NCBI GenBank assembly: GCA_003116875.1
Contig: BCKT01000001.1
Coordinates: forward strand, 759,763 to 823,762
Direction of reading: 5' to 3'
DNA: 64,000 bases
Source: Takashimella koratensis
Lineage: Eukaryota; Basidiomycota; Tremellomycetes; Trichosporonales; Tetragoniomycetaceae
Shown here: in pieces, positions 13,801 through 24,297 of the stretch
Layout of the letters: every line of letters starts with the position of its first letter
Numbering within the stretch: position 1 is the first letter of the stretch
The notes under the pieces: model-generated
Seen by the model: only the letters and a program-made list of their open reading frames with translations
Database searches by the model: none
What the model was told of the DNA's origin: nothing
Program-made: the position numbers and the translations under genes

Positions 13801-14378
13801 TAGGTGTCGCGGGTCAAGGGACAAGTGGAGTTGCCGTTGCCGGCGTGGGCGGAGGTGTGAGCGCAGGCACAGGGGCAGGGGCAGCGAGAGGGGGACAGAA
13901 TAATGAGAGGTCAACGTCAACTGTCAAGCCGAATACAGAATACAATCACCCCGATATCTCACCGACCAACAAGCTTCACGAGCTGGTCGTTACCCTCCCT
14001 GTCCCGGACCGAGTCGACAATGGCAACAACGGCGACGGCAACGGTACGATCCCTACTCTCGGCCCGACTCTGGGCAATGGTGGAGGGGACTACCCGTCTG
14101 AATTGACGCCTAGGCGAGTTCGGAACCCATCACATACCCGACGCAGCGGCCTATTCGAGACACTTTTCGGGAAAGCAGTTGGAGGTGGCGGAGGTGGAGG
14201 CGGGACGTGGTCGTTTGGAGCCGGTGGAGACGGGGACGGAGCGTCACCGGGTTCAGGGAGGGGAGGGAGAGGGAGGGAAGAAGGAAGGAGAGTTGATGAC
14301 GATGAAATGAGGGTTTCTTTGGGTCAAGAGAGGAGGAGTAGTTCTGTTCCCCCCATCGGACCGTTGGCAGGGGTCTAA
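10803..14378 (+). CDS. Serine/threonine protein kinase with long disordered C-terminal tail
   Basis: Seven exons (10803-10904, 11059-11211, 11331-11484, 11570-11764, 11876-11949, 11998-12053, 12116-14378) join in phase to about 998 residues. The kinase domain occupies roughly residues 55-330: LGRGKFSTVYKVV (glycine loop), YALKHTP (ATP lysine), LLREPTLLAQLPPHPCL (helix C region), CHRDLKGENVLVD (catalytic loop), DLGLATHF (DLG in place of DFG), CCGSPAFHSPEIVLA (activation and P+1 loop), and PELDIWCIALTLLSLLT. All catalytic residues appear present, so it is probably active. The remaining 670 residues are rich in Ser, Pro, Gly and Arg, with a Gly-rich patch near the end. The domain looks like a CAMK-type kinase, but I do not recognise a specific orthologue. 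Short introns with CTGAC/CTAAC branch sites support the model. Confidence 0.8.
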
Positions 14379-14634
14379 AGCGTCTGAGCGAAACGTGAAC
14401 CCGAGTTGGCCGCGCCCGTCGTGCAGTCGTGCGGTGTTGCTCATAGTCATCACCTTATCCATACAGTGTATCATTTCCGGCTTCGTCTCTTAGTTTCCTT
14501 GGTCTTTCGTTATTGGGCATCATCATTAGGCGTCTGATCTCGACTCGTTGTCCATAATCTGTGTGTTTTTTTGGTTCAGTCAATACACCTACAACGTCAT
14601 CATCTGCATGCATTCAGCATATACGCATTGACTC

Positions 14635-14707
<73 letters not shown>

Positions 14708-14961
14708 NGTAGTCATTCCTTGTCTTGCTCATGATTTTCCACACTCGATTTTATTTTGGTTTCATAGACATTCACTTTGAGGCGATAGGAAAGTGGAGAG
14801 TTTGAAGTAGGCGAAGGGAGATAATGAATAAATGCTATAGACACTTGGTTCAACCCATTCGACTCGTTGTTGTTCGAGGGTTCATGAATCGCTTCACTTG
14901 ACCAACATTCAACGAGTCGTTTCTTTTGGAATTCTCAAATGCGTGAGCAAGCGACCCAGAT
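14379..14961. other. Convergent intergenic region with microsatellite
   Basis: This is the shared 3' region of the kinase (plus) and the Tra2-like gene (minus). Apart from the CT tract at 14639-14704 and one ambiguous base at 14707, I see nothing that looks coding. Confidence 0.5.
14639..14704. repeat. (CT)33 microsatellite
   Basis: Thirty-three uninterrupted CT units, followed within three bases by an ambiguous base (N at 14707). The N suggests that reads disagree at the repeat edge. Confidence 0.97.
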
Positions 14962-17376
14962 TTAGTACCTTGGGCGCTCATCGTATCGCGGTCGGTCATC
15001 GTATCGCGGCCTATCGTCGTACCTCGGACGATCATCGCGAGAATCGCGGCCGCCCCTGTAGTAGTCGCTGTATGTTAGAATAGGCAAGGGGGTGGAGTAG
15101 GGGTAGAAGTATAGGCACAAGGTGGAGAAAAAGAGAGGAAAGGAGAGTCGGAAGAGGTATTGGCCCCGGGGTGGAGATTGAGGTTTCCAAGGATTGTACA
15201 AGAATTGTTTGTACAATCATTCAGTCGACGACAAACGAAAGAAACGGAGAGACAAAGTTGGACGGATAGTCGGACGCGGTCGACAACGAAAACGCGGAGA
15301 CGCGAGGACGTAGACGCGTGCGATCGATACAACGTAGAAATATATGCACGAGAGGGGGATCACGATGGGCCGAAAACAAGAGATAGATGCGAATACAGAG
15401 TGAGAAACCAAACTCTCGCGACATAGAGCAAACCAAAACACGAGGGGCTCGGGGATGTTAATCTGGGTGTCACTTACTCAGGGGGAGGGGGACGACGGTC
15501 ATCGCGACGGTCGTCGTACCTGTCACCGCCGCGGCGGTCGTCGTAGCGACCACCACCGCTGTAGCGGTCATCGTAGCGGCCACCACCACGGTCGTCGTCT
15601 GCACAAGTCGTTAGCTCGGGCGTACTTCATAGACACAGCATCAAAAATCCGAAGCACTCACAGCGAGGGCGGTCACCGTAAGAGCGGGGCTGGTACGGGC
15701 GGTCTACACAAATGTCAGCCGGTTTGAGGTCGAAGCAACCCCTTTTCAAAAATGCAAGACTCACCCTCGTAGCCGCGGGGAGGGCCACGACGGCCGCCGT
15801 AGCCGCCGCCGTAGCCGCCACCGCCACCGGGACCGTAGGCGTCGTACTTGACACCGTGGTACTGGCCCGGGGTAGGGGTGCGCGCACGACCACGCTTGGC
15901 CTGGGCGTTGTCAGCAAAGTCTCCAGGGTGACACTGAATAACCAAAGCCAACGTTGACCACCTCAGATAAACAACTTACGTGAGCGACAGTGACGGTGCG
16001 GCCTTCGATGTCGGTGCCGGAGATCTGAGCAATGACAGTCTCGGCATCCTCGGGGGTGTCCATCATAACGAAACCAAAGCCTCGCGACTCCCCTGAACAA
16101 AGAGTCAGTGTACGTTTCAATCGAGAGCTTGGGGGGATTGAGGAGAACAAAACTTACGGGTGTGGGGGTCGATCATAATTTGACATTTTTGAACCTAATC
16201 GGGAAGTCCGTCAATACTGCCCACTGGTGTCTCAGAACATTGTAGTTATTTACCTTGCCAATCTTGGCGAACATGTCCTCGAGCATGCGGTCGGAGATCG
16301 ACTTGCTCAAGCCACTGACGTGGAGGTTGGTACCCGGGTTGACCGAGCCGTCGTCGCCACCGCTAGAGTAATAGGGGCTTTAGTAAGCGGCGGTGACTCG
16401 ATTCGACTGAGTGGATGCAGATAAAGCGGGTGCAAGGACTCACCGGCCACGTTCGACACGCTCACCACGGTCGCCACCGTTGCGGGCCGGGCTGCGCGAG
16501 CGGTCACGACGAACATCGTCGTCACGGGCGTACCCGTCGTTGGCTTCAGGAGCCGAGTTCTGCCAAACTGTGTTGTCACGTCATGGTGAGGATGGAAAAA
16601 ACATGGGGGAGAAAGACGAGTCGTGTCAGTCGAATCAGCGTGTCGACTGCGCGAGTTGAACTGCGATGCGGAGGGCAATCGGGCGGGGATGGAAGGCATG
16701 CAGGCGAGATCGACACAGAGAAAAACAGAGCAGGCGTGATGCGGGACAAGGGTGACAGAGGGGGTCTGATTTAGGGCCGAAACGGCGTTGGCAGATGGGT
16801 TGGTTCGCACAGTAGGAGTTCGAACCAGATGGCGGTGGATAAGACCGTGTGCGCAGAGCTGGATCGACCAGGGCTGAACTGATGCACTGCGAGACTTGCA
16901 TTGCTGATGCGCAAAGAAGCAATCGACAGTGGGTGATGACGATGTCGTCTCTTCTCTCGCTATTTCTTTGGCTTTGTCGCACAGCGGAACAAAAGCAAGG
17001 CGCGTACGCGTACGTGGCAGACAGGAAGGGGATGAGGGACTGGAGATCAGTGGTCGACAGTGTCGACGCTCTCTGGACAGTCGAAGCCGAAAGGCGTGTA
17101 TTGGAGGTAGTATGATCAAAGCGGTGGTGTGTACACGCTCAATCAACTAGGTTGGGTGGATGGATGAGACTGGACTGAGGCTGAAGCGGGACTGAGGCTG
17201 AGGCTGAGGCTGAGGCTGAGGCTGAGGCTGAGGCTAGGGGTGGGGTGGAGGTGGAGGGCGGGCTGAAGAGCCGAAGCGGAGGGCGGGGCGGGGGCGAGCC
17301 GGGAGCGGAGGGCGAGAAGGTTGCGCTGGCTCAAGGTGGAGCGGAAGGAGGACATACCGTCGTTGGGGTCGGACAT
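14962..17376 (-). CDS. Tra2-like RRM splicing factor with RGG/RY-rich tail
   Basis: The ATG is at 17376 (exon 1, 17376-17358, encodes six residues plus one base). Further exons lie at 16567-16444, about 16367-16254, about 16193-15952 in two pieces, and then the tail down to a TAA at 14964-14962. The N-terminus has RDRSRSPARNGG. A single RRM follows, with NLHVSGLSKSISDRMLEDMF (RNP2) and SRGFGFVMMDTPEDAE (RNP1). Directly after it comes KRGRARTPTPGQYHG, the linker that marks Tra2 proteins (HTPTPGIYMG in animals). The tail holds GGGGGYGGGYGG and repeats of DDRPRY. Tra2 proteins bind exonic enhancers and promote splicing in the nucleus. Intron 1 is about 790 nt, more than ten times the usual length here, and holds a hexamer repeat; animal Tra2 genes control themselves by splicing at their 5' end. 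The two small tail exons (about 15710-15500) are the least certain part. Confidence 0.8.
17193..17235. repeat. Hexanucleotide repeat (about seven units of GAGGCT) in intron 1 of the Tra2-like gene
   Basis: On the plus strand the unit TGAGGC repeats about seven times without interruption, preceded by imperfect copies. In the transcript it reads as pyrimidine-rich AGCCTC repeats within the long first intron. Confidence 0.85.
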
Positions 17377-17701
17377 TGTTGGTGCTGGGTGCTGGGTGTT
17401 GGGTGCTAGGTGATGAGTGATGGTGAGGAAGAGGGACCAGGTGGGTGGTAGGTCGGTCAAGTCTCGCGGCGTTACGGGGTTACAGTTACACTGCGAAATA
17501 GAGTCACGTGATACCACACGGTTCGTGGCACTTTACCCCGGTTGATCCGACGCTCTTCCGGTTGGGAGAGATGATCCTGTTATCCGTCGATATCTGCAGC
17601 CTATCTCCTCGTCTTTATCTCTATCTTTATCTTTGTCTCCAGTAGCTGGGCAGTGTATCACTCTCGCTCGCTGGCACGACCTCATCGCTGTACCCACCGC
17701 A
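17377..17701. promoter_or_regulatory. Divergent promoter region, Tra2-like gene and MFS transporter
   Basis: Only 325 bases separate the two diverging ATGs, so they share a promoter region. No TATA box close to either start stands out. A short TATC-rich stretch lies near 17605-17635. Confidence 0.5.
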
Positions 17702-19664
17702 ATGGAGACCAAACACGCGTTGACTGCCGTGCTCTGGGCGTGTATGTGAGTTATCGCGTGACTGTGTACCCGAGCTATCCCATTGCATCTTCTAACCAAC
17801 GCTGACCTGCATTCGTCCACAGATCATCTTGGTACTGTGCGTCCGAACTTCTTCTTTTCACCTTCGCCCCGCCCTCCGCTGACCCTTTACAGACGGCTAC
17901 CACCTCTCCGAGCTCAATTTCCCCGTCAAATCCATCACTTGTACATCCACCAACTCCACCTCGTCCCTCCTTCCTGAATGCCTCGGGATCAGCGATGCAA
18001 CATACGGTGTGGTTACCGCTCTCTTCACTTTAGGAGGTCTTCTGGGGTCCGCGTCGAGCTCAATCCTAGTCCAGCGAGTTGGCATGGTCCGTGGGATCCG
18101 CACGACCGCGTTAGTTAATCTCCTCGCGGTCGGCTTGATGTCTCTTGCGCCCCATTGGACCATCCTCGGTCTTGGCCGGTAAGTTGACCTTTCTATTCAC
18201 TCTCCATCACGACGCTGTACCGCCGCTTCAAACGCTCTTCTACGCTGACCGATCCAGAATAGTTGGCGGCGTGTCGTCGGGTATAGGCATCTGCCTCGTC
18301 CCGCCGTATCTATCCAAACTGGCTCGCGATAGCCCAGCATTGTCTGCTCGCTCCGGTCAGATCGGCTCGCTCAACCAAATGGCCATTGTGATTGGTCTTT
18401 GCTGTGCACAAGTCGCTGGGCTCCTCCTAACGGGCCAGGTGAGTCATGCTTCGCAGGTATACAACAAGGCAGTCCTACTCGATCAAATGTCTAGTTTCAA
18501 AGCTGACAGCGTTTTTACCCCGACTTGCGTTCGCGGATATCGTAGCAAGGGGAGGTACCTGGTAGTTGGCGAAAAGTCACCGCTCTATCGGGGATCGTAT
18601 CATTAGCCCAGCTGGTGACTTCGGGGCAAATCTTGCCTACCCCAGTCGTGTCTGAACCACTCTCGGCCCCAGCAGCAGAAGATGGTGAGTGCTCCGACAT
18701 CATTTGAATCAGTACGAGCAATCTTGGCATTAACCGCCTGACACCCAGTTGAAGCTCCTCTGCTACCTTCGCCTTCATCCGCGGTGTCGCATGACCACGT
18801 CACCGTCCGATCGCTCTTGTCCAACTCGGCGTTCCGCGGGCCTACCTTGCTCTGCGCTTCTTTCTTCGTGTTGGCTCAGTTCTCTGGTGTCAACGCTGTG
18901 CTTTTCTACTCTACGCCAGTCCTCCTCCCGCTTTTACCCACTGGTGCCGGTGTCCTTGGAGTAGGGATCACGGTGGTCAACGCGCTCATGACTATACCCG
19001 CCATCTTCCTTGTTGATGTAAGTGCTGGACTCCAAAGCCTCGGCCAACCTGCTAATACTCGATCAGAGGCTGGGAAGGAAGATGCTCCTCCTCATATCGG
19101 CCGGATCAATGGGCGTACTCAGCGTATTGCTAGCATGGGGCCTCGACTCGGAGCATCAACTACTCAGTGGGATCTCTATAGTCTTGTACATTGTACGTCC
19201 ATGATCTCCAAACTCAGACCGGCCAGTCGCAGCTGACGTTTGGGTTCAGGCAGCGTTCGCGATAGGGTTTGGGCCGGTACCTTTTTTGCTCATCTCTGAT
19301 CTCGTTCCTCAGCCAGTAAGTTTGACTTGGCCCATCTCAGAAAGCGTACCTGCTTCCCAAGCCGTCTTTCCCACGTAGTAGAGATCTACGATCTTGGCTT
19401 GTCTATTCTCGACGCTAGTCAAACTCGATTGCTAACCGAACCCATCTAATTCAGGCGGTGCCTGCCGCATCTTCACTTTCGCTTTCCTTGTCATGGGTTT
19501 CAACTTTTATCATCGCCATCTTGTTCCTGCCGATCCGCGACTGGTTGTCGACTCCGGCCGACCCGACCGAGCCAAGACACGAAGGACGCGTCTTCTACCT
19601 CTTCGCTGCGATTCTCGCGTTCACGTGCGTGCTGGTGTTGCGCGGTCTTCCGTCGTCCAACTGA
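17702..19664 (+). CDS. MFS sugar transporter, SLC2/hexose type (Vps73/YBR241C-like)
   Basis: A multi-exon gene encoding a 12-helix major-facilitator protein of about 480 residues. Diagnostic segments in order: GYHLSELNFPVKSI in helix 1, TLGGLLGSASSSILVQRVG (helix 2 and loop), GGVSSGIGICLVPPYLSKLA (helix 4), AQFSGVNAVLFYSTPVLL (the sugar-porter helix 7 motif), DRLGRKMLLLISAGSMG, and FGPVPFLLISDLVPQ (helix 10). The protein ends at RGLPSSN and a TGA at 19662. The closest family I recall is the yeast vacuolar-membrane group VPS73/YBR241C, so location and substrate are inference. Exon 1 ends at 17741 and the simplest junction is to 17893. A 9-base microexon at 17823-17831 would also keep phase. 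The donor/acceptor pair around 18438-18550 is likewise uncertain; the reading resumes at KGEVPGSWRKVTAL. Confidence 0.8.
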
Positions 19665-21057
19665 GTCTCGACGTGCCACGGCCGGTCGGACTTGGGACTT
19701 GGTCTTGGCCTTTGCGAGATTTGAATGGGCGAGCGCCTCGTGTGCCTTTTGTTTCGGGTCGCCTGCTATGCGATTCGCTCTCGCAAGTGCATGCTGAGTT
19801 TTGCACGTGCCTTGGCATCAACGTTTCAAGTCGTCTAGAGACCATTGGGTCGAACGTGCGCGCAGAGGCTCGCCTGCATGTGCTTTTGAGGCGGGAGGGG
19901 CTTTCAATCATCCTTTGCGAGACAATCCCGTCCCGTGATCCAATGCATTACATGCTCGAATCCAGAACGGAGACGGTGGATAAACTGGAAGAACTCTCAA
20001 GCCTCGTACGAGTAGCACCCTGCTGCTTCTGCCAGGGATGTGCTTGCCCAGTGTTCAGAGACAGTCCAGGTGAAGGGAAATTTTGTGTTAAGCGAGGTGA
20101 TCGTCGGTGAGAGGATGCGGAGGCGCGGAGATGAGAGTGAGCAAAGGTCAAAGATGAATCATGTTTGGTTGAACGAGGACAAACGTGTGTTGTCAGTCAC
20201 GAGGGACGGAAGCTAAAATTATCTGTCAAGCAGGTAGCACGTTCCTGAGGCACGGGTCTGACATCGGCTTCGGAGACTAAAAGCCCGGGCAGCGGCGCAG
20301 AACAGAGGTTTCGGAATGCAGGAGCACACGGCGACCAACGTCTGACGGCGGAAAGGGCAATCGGGGTCAGACGACTTGGCTGGCCCGGAGGCGTCGAGGT
20401 AGCCAGGCAAGCCTGTTTTCACGGTGGTCCGTCGGCACATGGTACAGTACGTACAGTCAGCCGAGAGTGGAGAGCATACCATGTCCACAATGGCGATTAG
20501 GTTTTTTTTTCTCACGACATTGGGTTTGGACTAGCTCTCTTTCCCGGTCAGTGGAGCTGCCCAGTCTATTCTATTTTTACCCAGCGTAGATACGAATGCC
20601 CGTGGCTGCATTCTATCAACGAAGTGGTGCTTCACCGTAGCGAGGGGGAGGGGGGAAGGGGATGATGCAGCCTTGCATGGTTGCTGATGAAGCTTGTGTG
20701 GGATTAAGCACGTTTGACTGCGAGATGAGCTGACGCGCCAACGTCGCACCCAGACACGGGTACAAGGGTCTGCAATCATAGGGCGTCGGACGGGGCGGCG
20801 GGGCGGCGGGGCGGCGGGGTTGCGACGAATGAAAGGGGACGGAGGACGGGCAGATCAGCCAAGAGACCGCGGTGAAAGACTCGAGGCCAAAAAAAGAAAA
20901 ATTGATGCCCTGAACCGGAGGGGAGGGGGAGGGGGAGGGGTGAGTGACGGCGGCGCCACCGTTGTCCTGATAAGAAAAAGCAAAATCGGGCAAGATCTTC
21001 ATCTTCCCCTTCGCGTTGTGGCCAGGTCCGTCCGTCGGTCTCAGTCTAACGCAGAGA

Positions 21058-21071
21058 GGGGGGGGGGGGGG
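21058..21071. repeat. Poly-G tract (14 nt)
   Basis: Fourteen consecutive G about 220 bases upstream of the TATA box of the GIT1-like permease gene. Confidence 0.9.
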
Positions 21072-21293
21072 CTCTTTCTCGCGCTCCCACACGGCTACCC
21101 CGTCGACGCGGCTTACCGCTCACCGTTTCGGCAGCCCTGAAGCGTGGCCGACGAGAAGAACAAGGGGAACGCTGGCGTTTTATTATTATTATTTTACATT
21201 TTTATTTTCTTTGTTTTGATTTTGTCCTTCACGGCACCCAGTCTTTTTTTTTTTTTCTCTCGTTGGACCCGACCGCTCCATCAGCTAGGAAGG

Positions 21294-21301
21294 TTTATAA
21301 A
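21294..21301 (+). promoter_or_regulatory. TATA box of the GIT1-like permease gene
   Basis: TTTATAAA, inside the palindrome GGTTTATAAACC, lies 62 bases upstream of the first base of the start codon. A T-rich tract sits just before it. The placement fits a regulated RNA polymerase II promoter. Confidence 0.65.
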
Positions 21302-21363
21302 CCTCGAGCGACCCCTACCTTGATCTCTCCCCCGTCAACACTCCACCCACCTCCTTTCCAAAA

Positions 21364-23726
21364 GTGAGTGCGCCGGTAGCCGAGCTAGCCCAAGGGCAAG
21401 CAAGCTCTGGCTACCAGTCCGACTCAGATTGTGGCTGACGATACTTTAGTGCCTCTCTTCAAGCGCAAGAACGAGGAGACCACCGAGACCACCCAGGTCG
21501 TCGCCAAGGGTCCCCGTACCCTCGGCAACATCGGCACGTGAGTAGTCTGCTCCTCCCTTGCGATTCTTGTTCTAGAGCTGACAACTCCTCCAGCATCTTC
21601 GCCTCGGTGAGCTGAGCCCTGATCGACTCTGGCAGACGCCAGCGCGTTTACTGACCTTCTCCTCCTAGGGTTCCGCTCTCTTCTCTGACGGTTACGCCAA
21701 CGCCGCTATCGGTCCCGCCGGTGCTATCATCAAGGGCTACCTCTACCCGGACTACTTCACCGGCTCCAAAAAGGTCAACTCGTCCCTTCTCAGCTCCATG
21801 GCCTTTGCTGGTATCATCATCGGCCAGTTGGGCTTCGGATACGTAAGTCCTACCTTCTTTGGTGGTGGTCCTGGCATCTCAGCGAAGATAGCGCGGTGGG
21901 ATTCATACAACGGAATAAGAGCTCACACGCCCCCCTAGGTCTCTGACAAGTTTGGCCGCAAGATCGGTATGCTCATCTGCACTGCGCTCGTCTTTGTCTT
22001 CTCTATCCTCTCCGCCTGCTCGGCCGGCTCCAACCCCCAGATCTTGATCAACTGCCTTATCGCTTTCCGTTTCTTCCTCGGTATCGGTATCGGTGGCGAG
22101 TACCCCTCCGGCTCGGTCGCCGCTGCTGAGAGCACTGAAAACACTGGTGTCTCCAAGGGCAAGCAGCAGCGTCTCTTCGTCTTCGGTGAGTCCGGCCCAG
22201 CCAAGCGCGTTAAATTTCCCCCTTCGCCTCTTACTACTCCCTCCTTGCTGGTGCAACTGCTAACCTCAAACTTAGCCACCAACACCATGCTCGACTTTGC
22301 CTTCCCGATCGCTTACTTTGTCGCTCTCGTCCTCCTCTGGATCTTCGGGATGAACCACCTCCGTGCCGTATGGCGTGGTACCCTTTTGCTCGGTGCTATC
22401 CCTCCTCTTGTCCTCCTCTACTTCCGTCTCTTCATGCGTGAGCCCGAGGTGTACCGCAAGAGCTCGGCCAAGCACGCTCGTATCCCTTACTCCCTCATCC
22501 TCAAGCGATACTGGGTCCGCCTCGCTGCGGTCTCCATCACCTGGTTCATCTACGACTGGATCGTAAGTGCTCGTCATTTCGGCCCTTGACCAATTATTTT
22601 CGCCGTTTCATCGTTTTTTTTTTCCACCTATCACCTCAACTAACTCCCCGCTCCCCAATCCAGACCTACCCCTTCGGCATCTACTCGACCACTATCACTG
22701 ACATCGCCGCCCCCAACGCCGACCTCTACGTCACCATTGGCTGGGGCTGCTTGATCAACGCTTTCTACGTTGTGAGTATCTCCCGTCTGGCTGTGGACCT
22801 ACGTCATCGTTATCTGTTCTCTATCTCCCCACCCACCCCCACTCGATTGCACCCTCGCTTCACCTTTATCTTCGCTTAAAATAAAATTCCAAAATTCCTT
22901 GCCACAATCCAAAATCCACAATCCACGTGGATGTTCGGCTTGTGGCGCGTCGTGCCTCGTCCTCTCCACCCATGCCCACAATCTCCCTTCCCCCCGCGTG
23001 CTTCCCCCGGCCTCGCCCTCTCCCAGCTTTGTGACTCGGCTAACCCGTTTACTAGCCCGGTACTCTTGTCGGCGCTTTTGTCTCGGACGCTATTGGCCCC
23101 AAGTACGCGATGATCACCGGTCTCTTGCTCCAGGCGATCTTCGGTTTCGCCATGTCGGGAGCCTACAATGCACTTACCGCCAACGGCAAGGTTGCTGGTT
23201 TCGCGATCATGTACGGACTTTTCCTGTCCTTTGGTGAGCTTGGCCCGGGCAACAACCTCGGTCTCCTCGCTTCCAAAGCTATCGGCCCCACCCTCGTTCG
23301 TGGTCAGCTCTACGGTATCGCAGCTGCTATCGGCAAAGTCGGTGCTTTCATCGGTACTTATACTTTTGGTTACATCGAGTTTGACAGCGCCTACCTTAAC
23401 GCGACTGGTTTGTTCTGGATCGGTTCCGCCCTCGCCATCTTCTCGGCAGCTATCACTTTCTTCTTCATCCCCAACATCAAGCCCGACGCCATGATCGAGG
23501 AGGACGCCGCGGTGAGTACCGAGTGTCTCATACCTACTCTTCCATTCCAAATCCCAAGAACAACCTCACTGACTCTTACTAGTTCCGCGAGTACCTCGCC
23601 GCCCACGGCTATGACATCTCCCAGCTCGGCGACCACGACGATGGCTCGTACCCTCAGCTCGAGTCTGGTGTCGTCGCCCCGACCGCCGTCGAGGCCGAGA
23701 CCGAGGACCTGAAGACCCAGCACTAA
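21364..23726 (+). CDS. MFS glycerophosphodiester/phosphate permease (GIT1-like)
   Basis: Nine exons join in phase to about 505 residues: base 21364, then 21450-21537, 21594-21606, 21669-21842, 21939-22185, 22276-22562, 22664-22771, 23056-23511 and 23583-23726. The start codon itself is split: A is the last base before a GTGAGT donor and TG opens the next exon, giving MPLFKRKNEETTE. There is no other ATG in this frame before conserved sequence. Exon 3 is a 13-base microexon. Membrane features include ALFSDGYANAAIGPAGAII (helix 1), GYVSDKFGRKIGM (MFS motif A), RFFLGIGIGGEYPSGSVAA (helix 4) and DWITYPFGIYSTTI. These match the fungal Git1 family, which imports glycerophosphoinositol or glycerophosphocholine with protons at the plasma membrane and is often induced by phosphate shortage. 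The exact substrate is not decidable here. The C-terminus is acidic. Confidence 0.85.
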
Positions 23727-24297
23727 ACGCACTCGGTCCTCGCCCAGCTCTCACTCGATACCACATAACACAACTTAATTCACCCATTCGAAAACATCCG
23801 AGACTGAACCTGTGTCTCTAGACAATTAATTCAGGCCTTCGTGTCAAGGACTTGGCTCCAAGGAGATTATGCAACTTCTATATAACTACAACAAGTGCTT
23901 GGGTGACGAGTGTTGTGTTGTGGACGTTGACAGGGTGAACAATGTCGCCAAGTGCCGAACTAACCACCTCTGACGTGAAGATTCATCTTTACATTATGGG
24001 GCAGACTACAGGGCTATCAACATTGGCGACTTTATTCACACATTACATCGGTCCCTCGGACTGCGATTTCAACCTCACTCAACCTTACATTCTCACTAGC
24101 TTTTTCAGATTTTCTGTCTGTTTTTGTTGTTTTGTGGTTTTGGTTCAGACCCCTACACTTTGTTTTTTTTTTTTTTTTATCCTGCCTTCTCACCGCCGGC
24201 AGTGTTTCAACTTTTTGAGACCTCTTCTCACCCTACACCCATTCTCATTTCCATCGAGTTATATTCACAGCCCATACCCCTTTCCCCTCAGACTTCC
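23727..24297. other. Convergent intergenic region
   Basis: This is the shared 3' region of the GIT1-like gene and the RRM gene. It has a T tract near 24160-24178 and no coding signal. Confidence 0.5.

Larger units (their letters stand above)
19665..21363. other. Intergenic region upstream of the GIT1-like gene
   Basis: A 1.7-kb gap. Longer frames here are either extensions of transporter exons in a wrong frame or low-complexity sequence. It contains a CGGCGGGG repeat near 20790-20820, a 14-base G tract at 21058-21071, T tracts near 21245, and a TATA box at 21294. I found no gene. Confidence 0.5.

Noticed and set aside
19493..20110. 205-codon frame overlapping the end of the hexose-type transporter
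   Set aside because: It reads the last transporter exon in a wrong frame and then runs into non-coding sequence.
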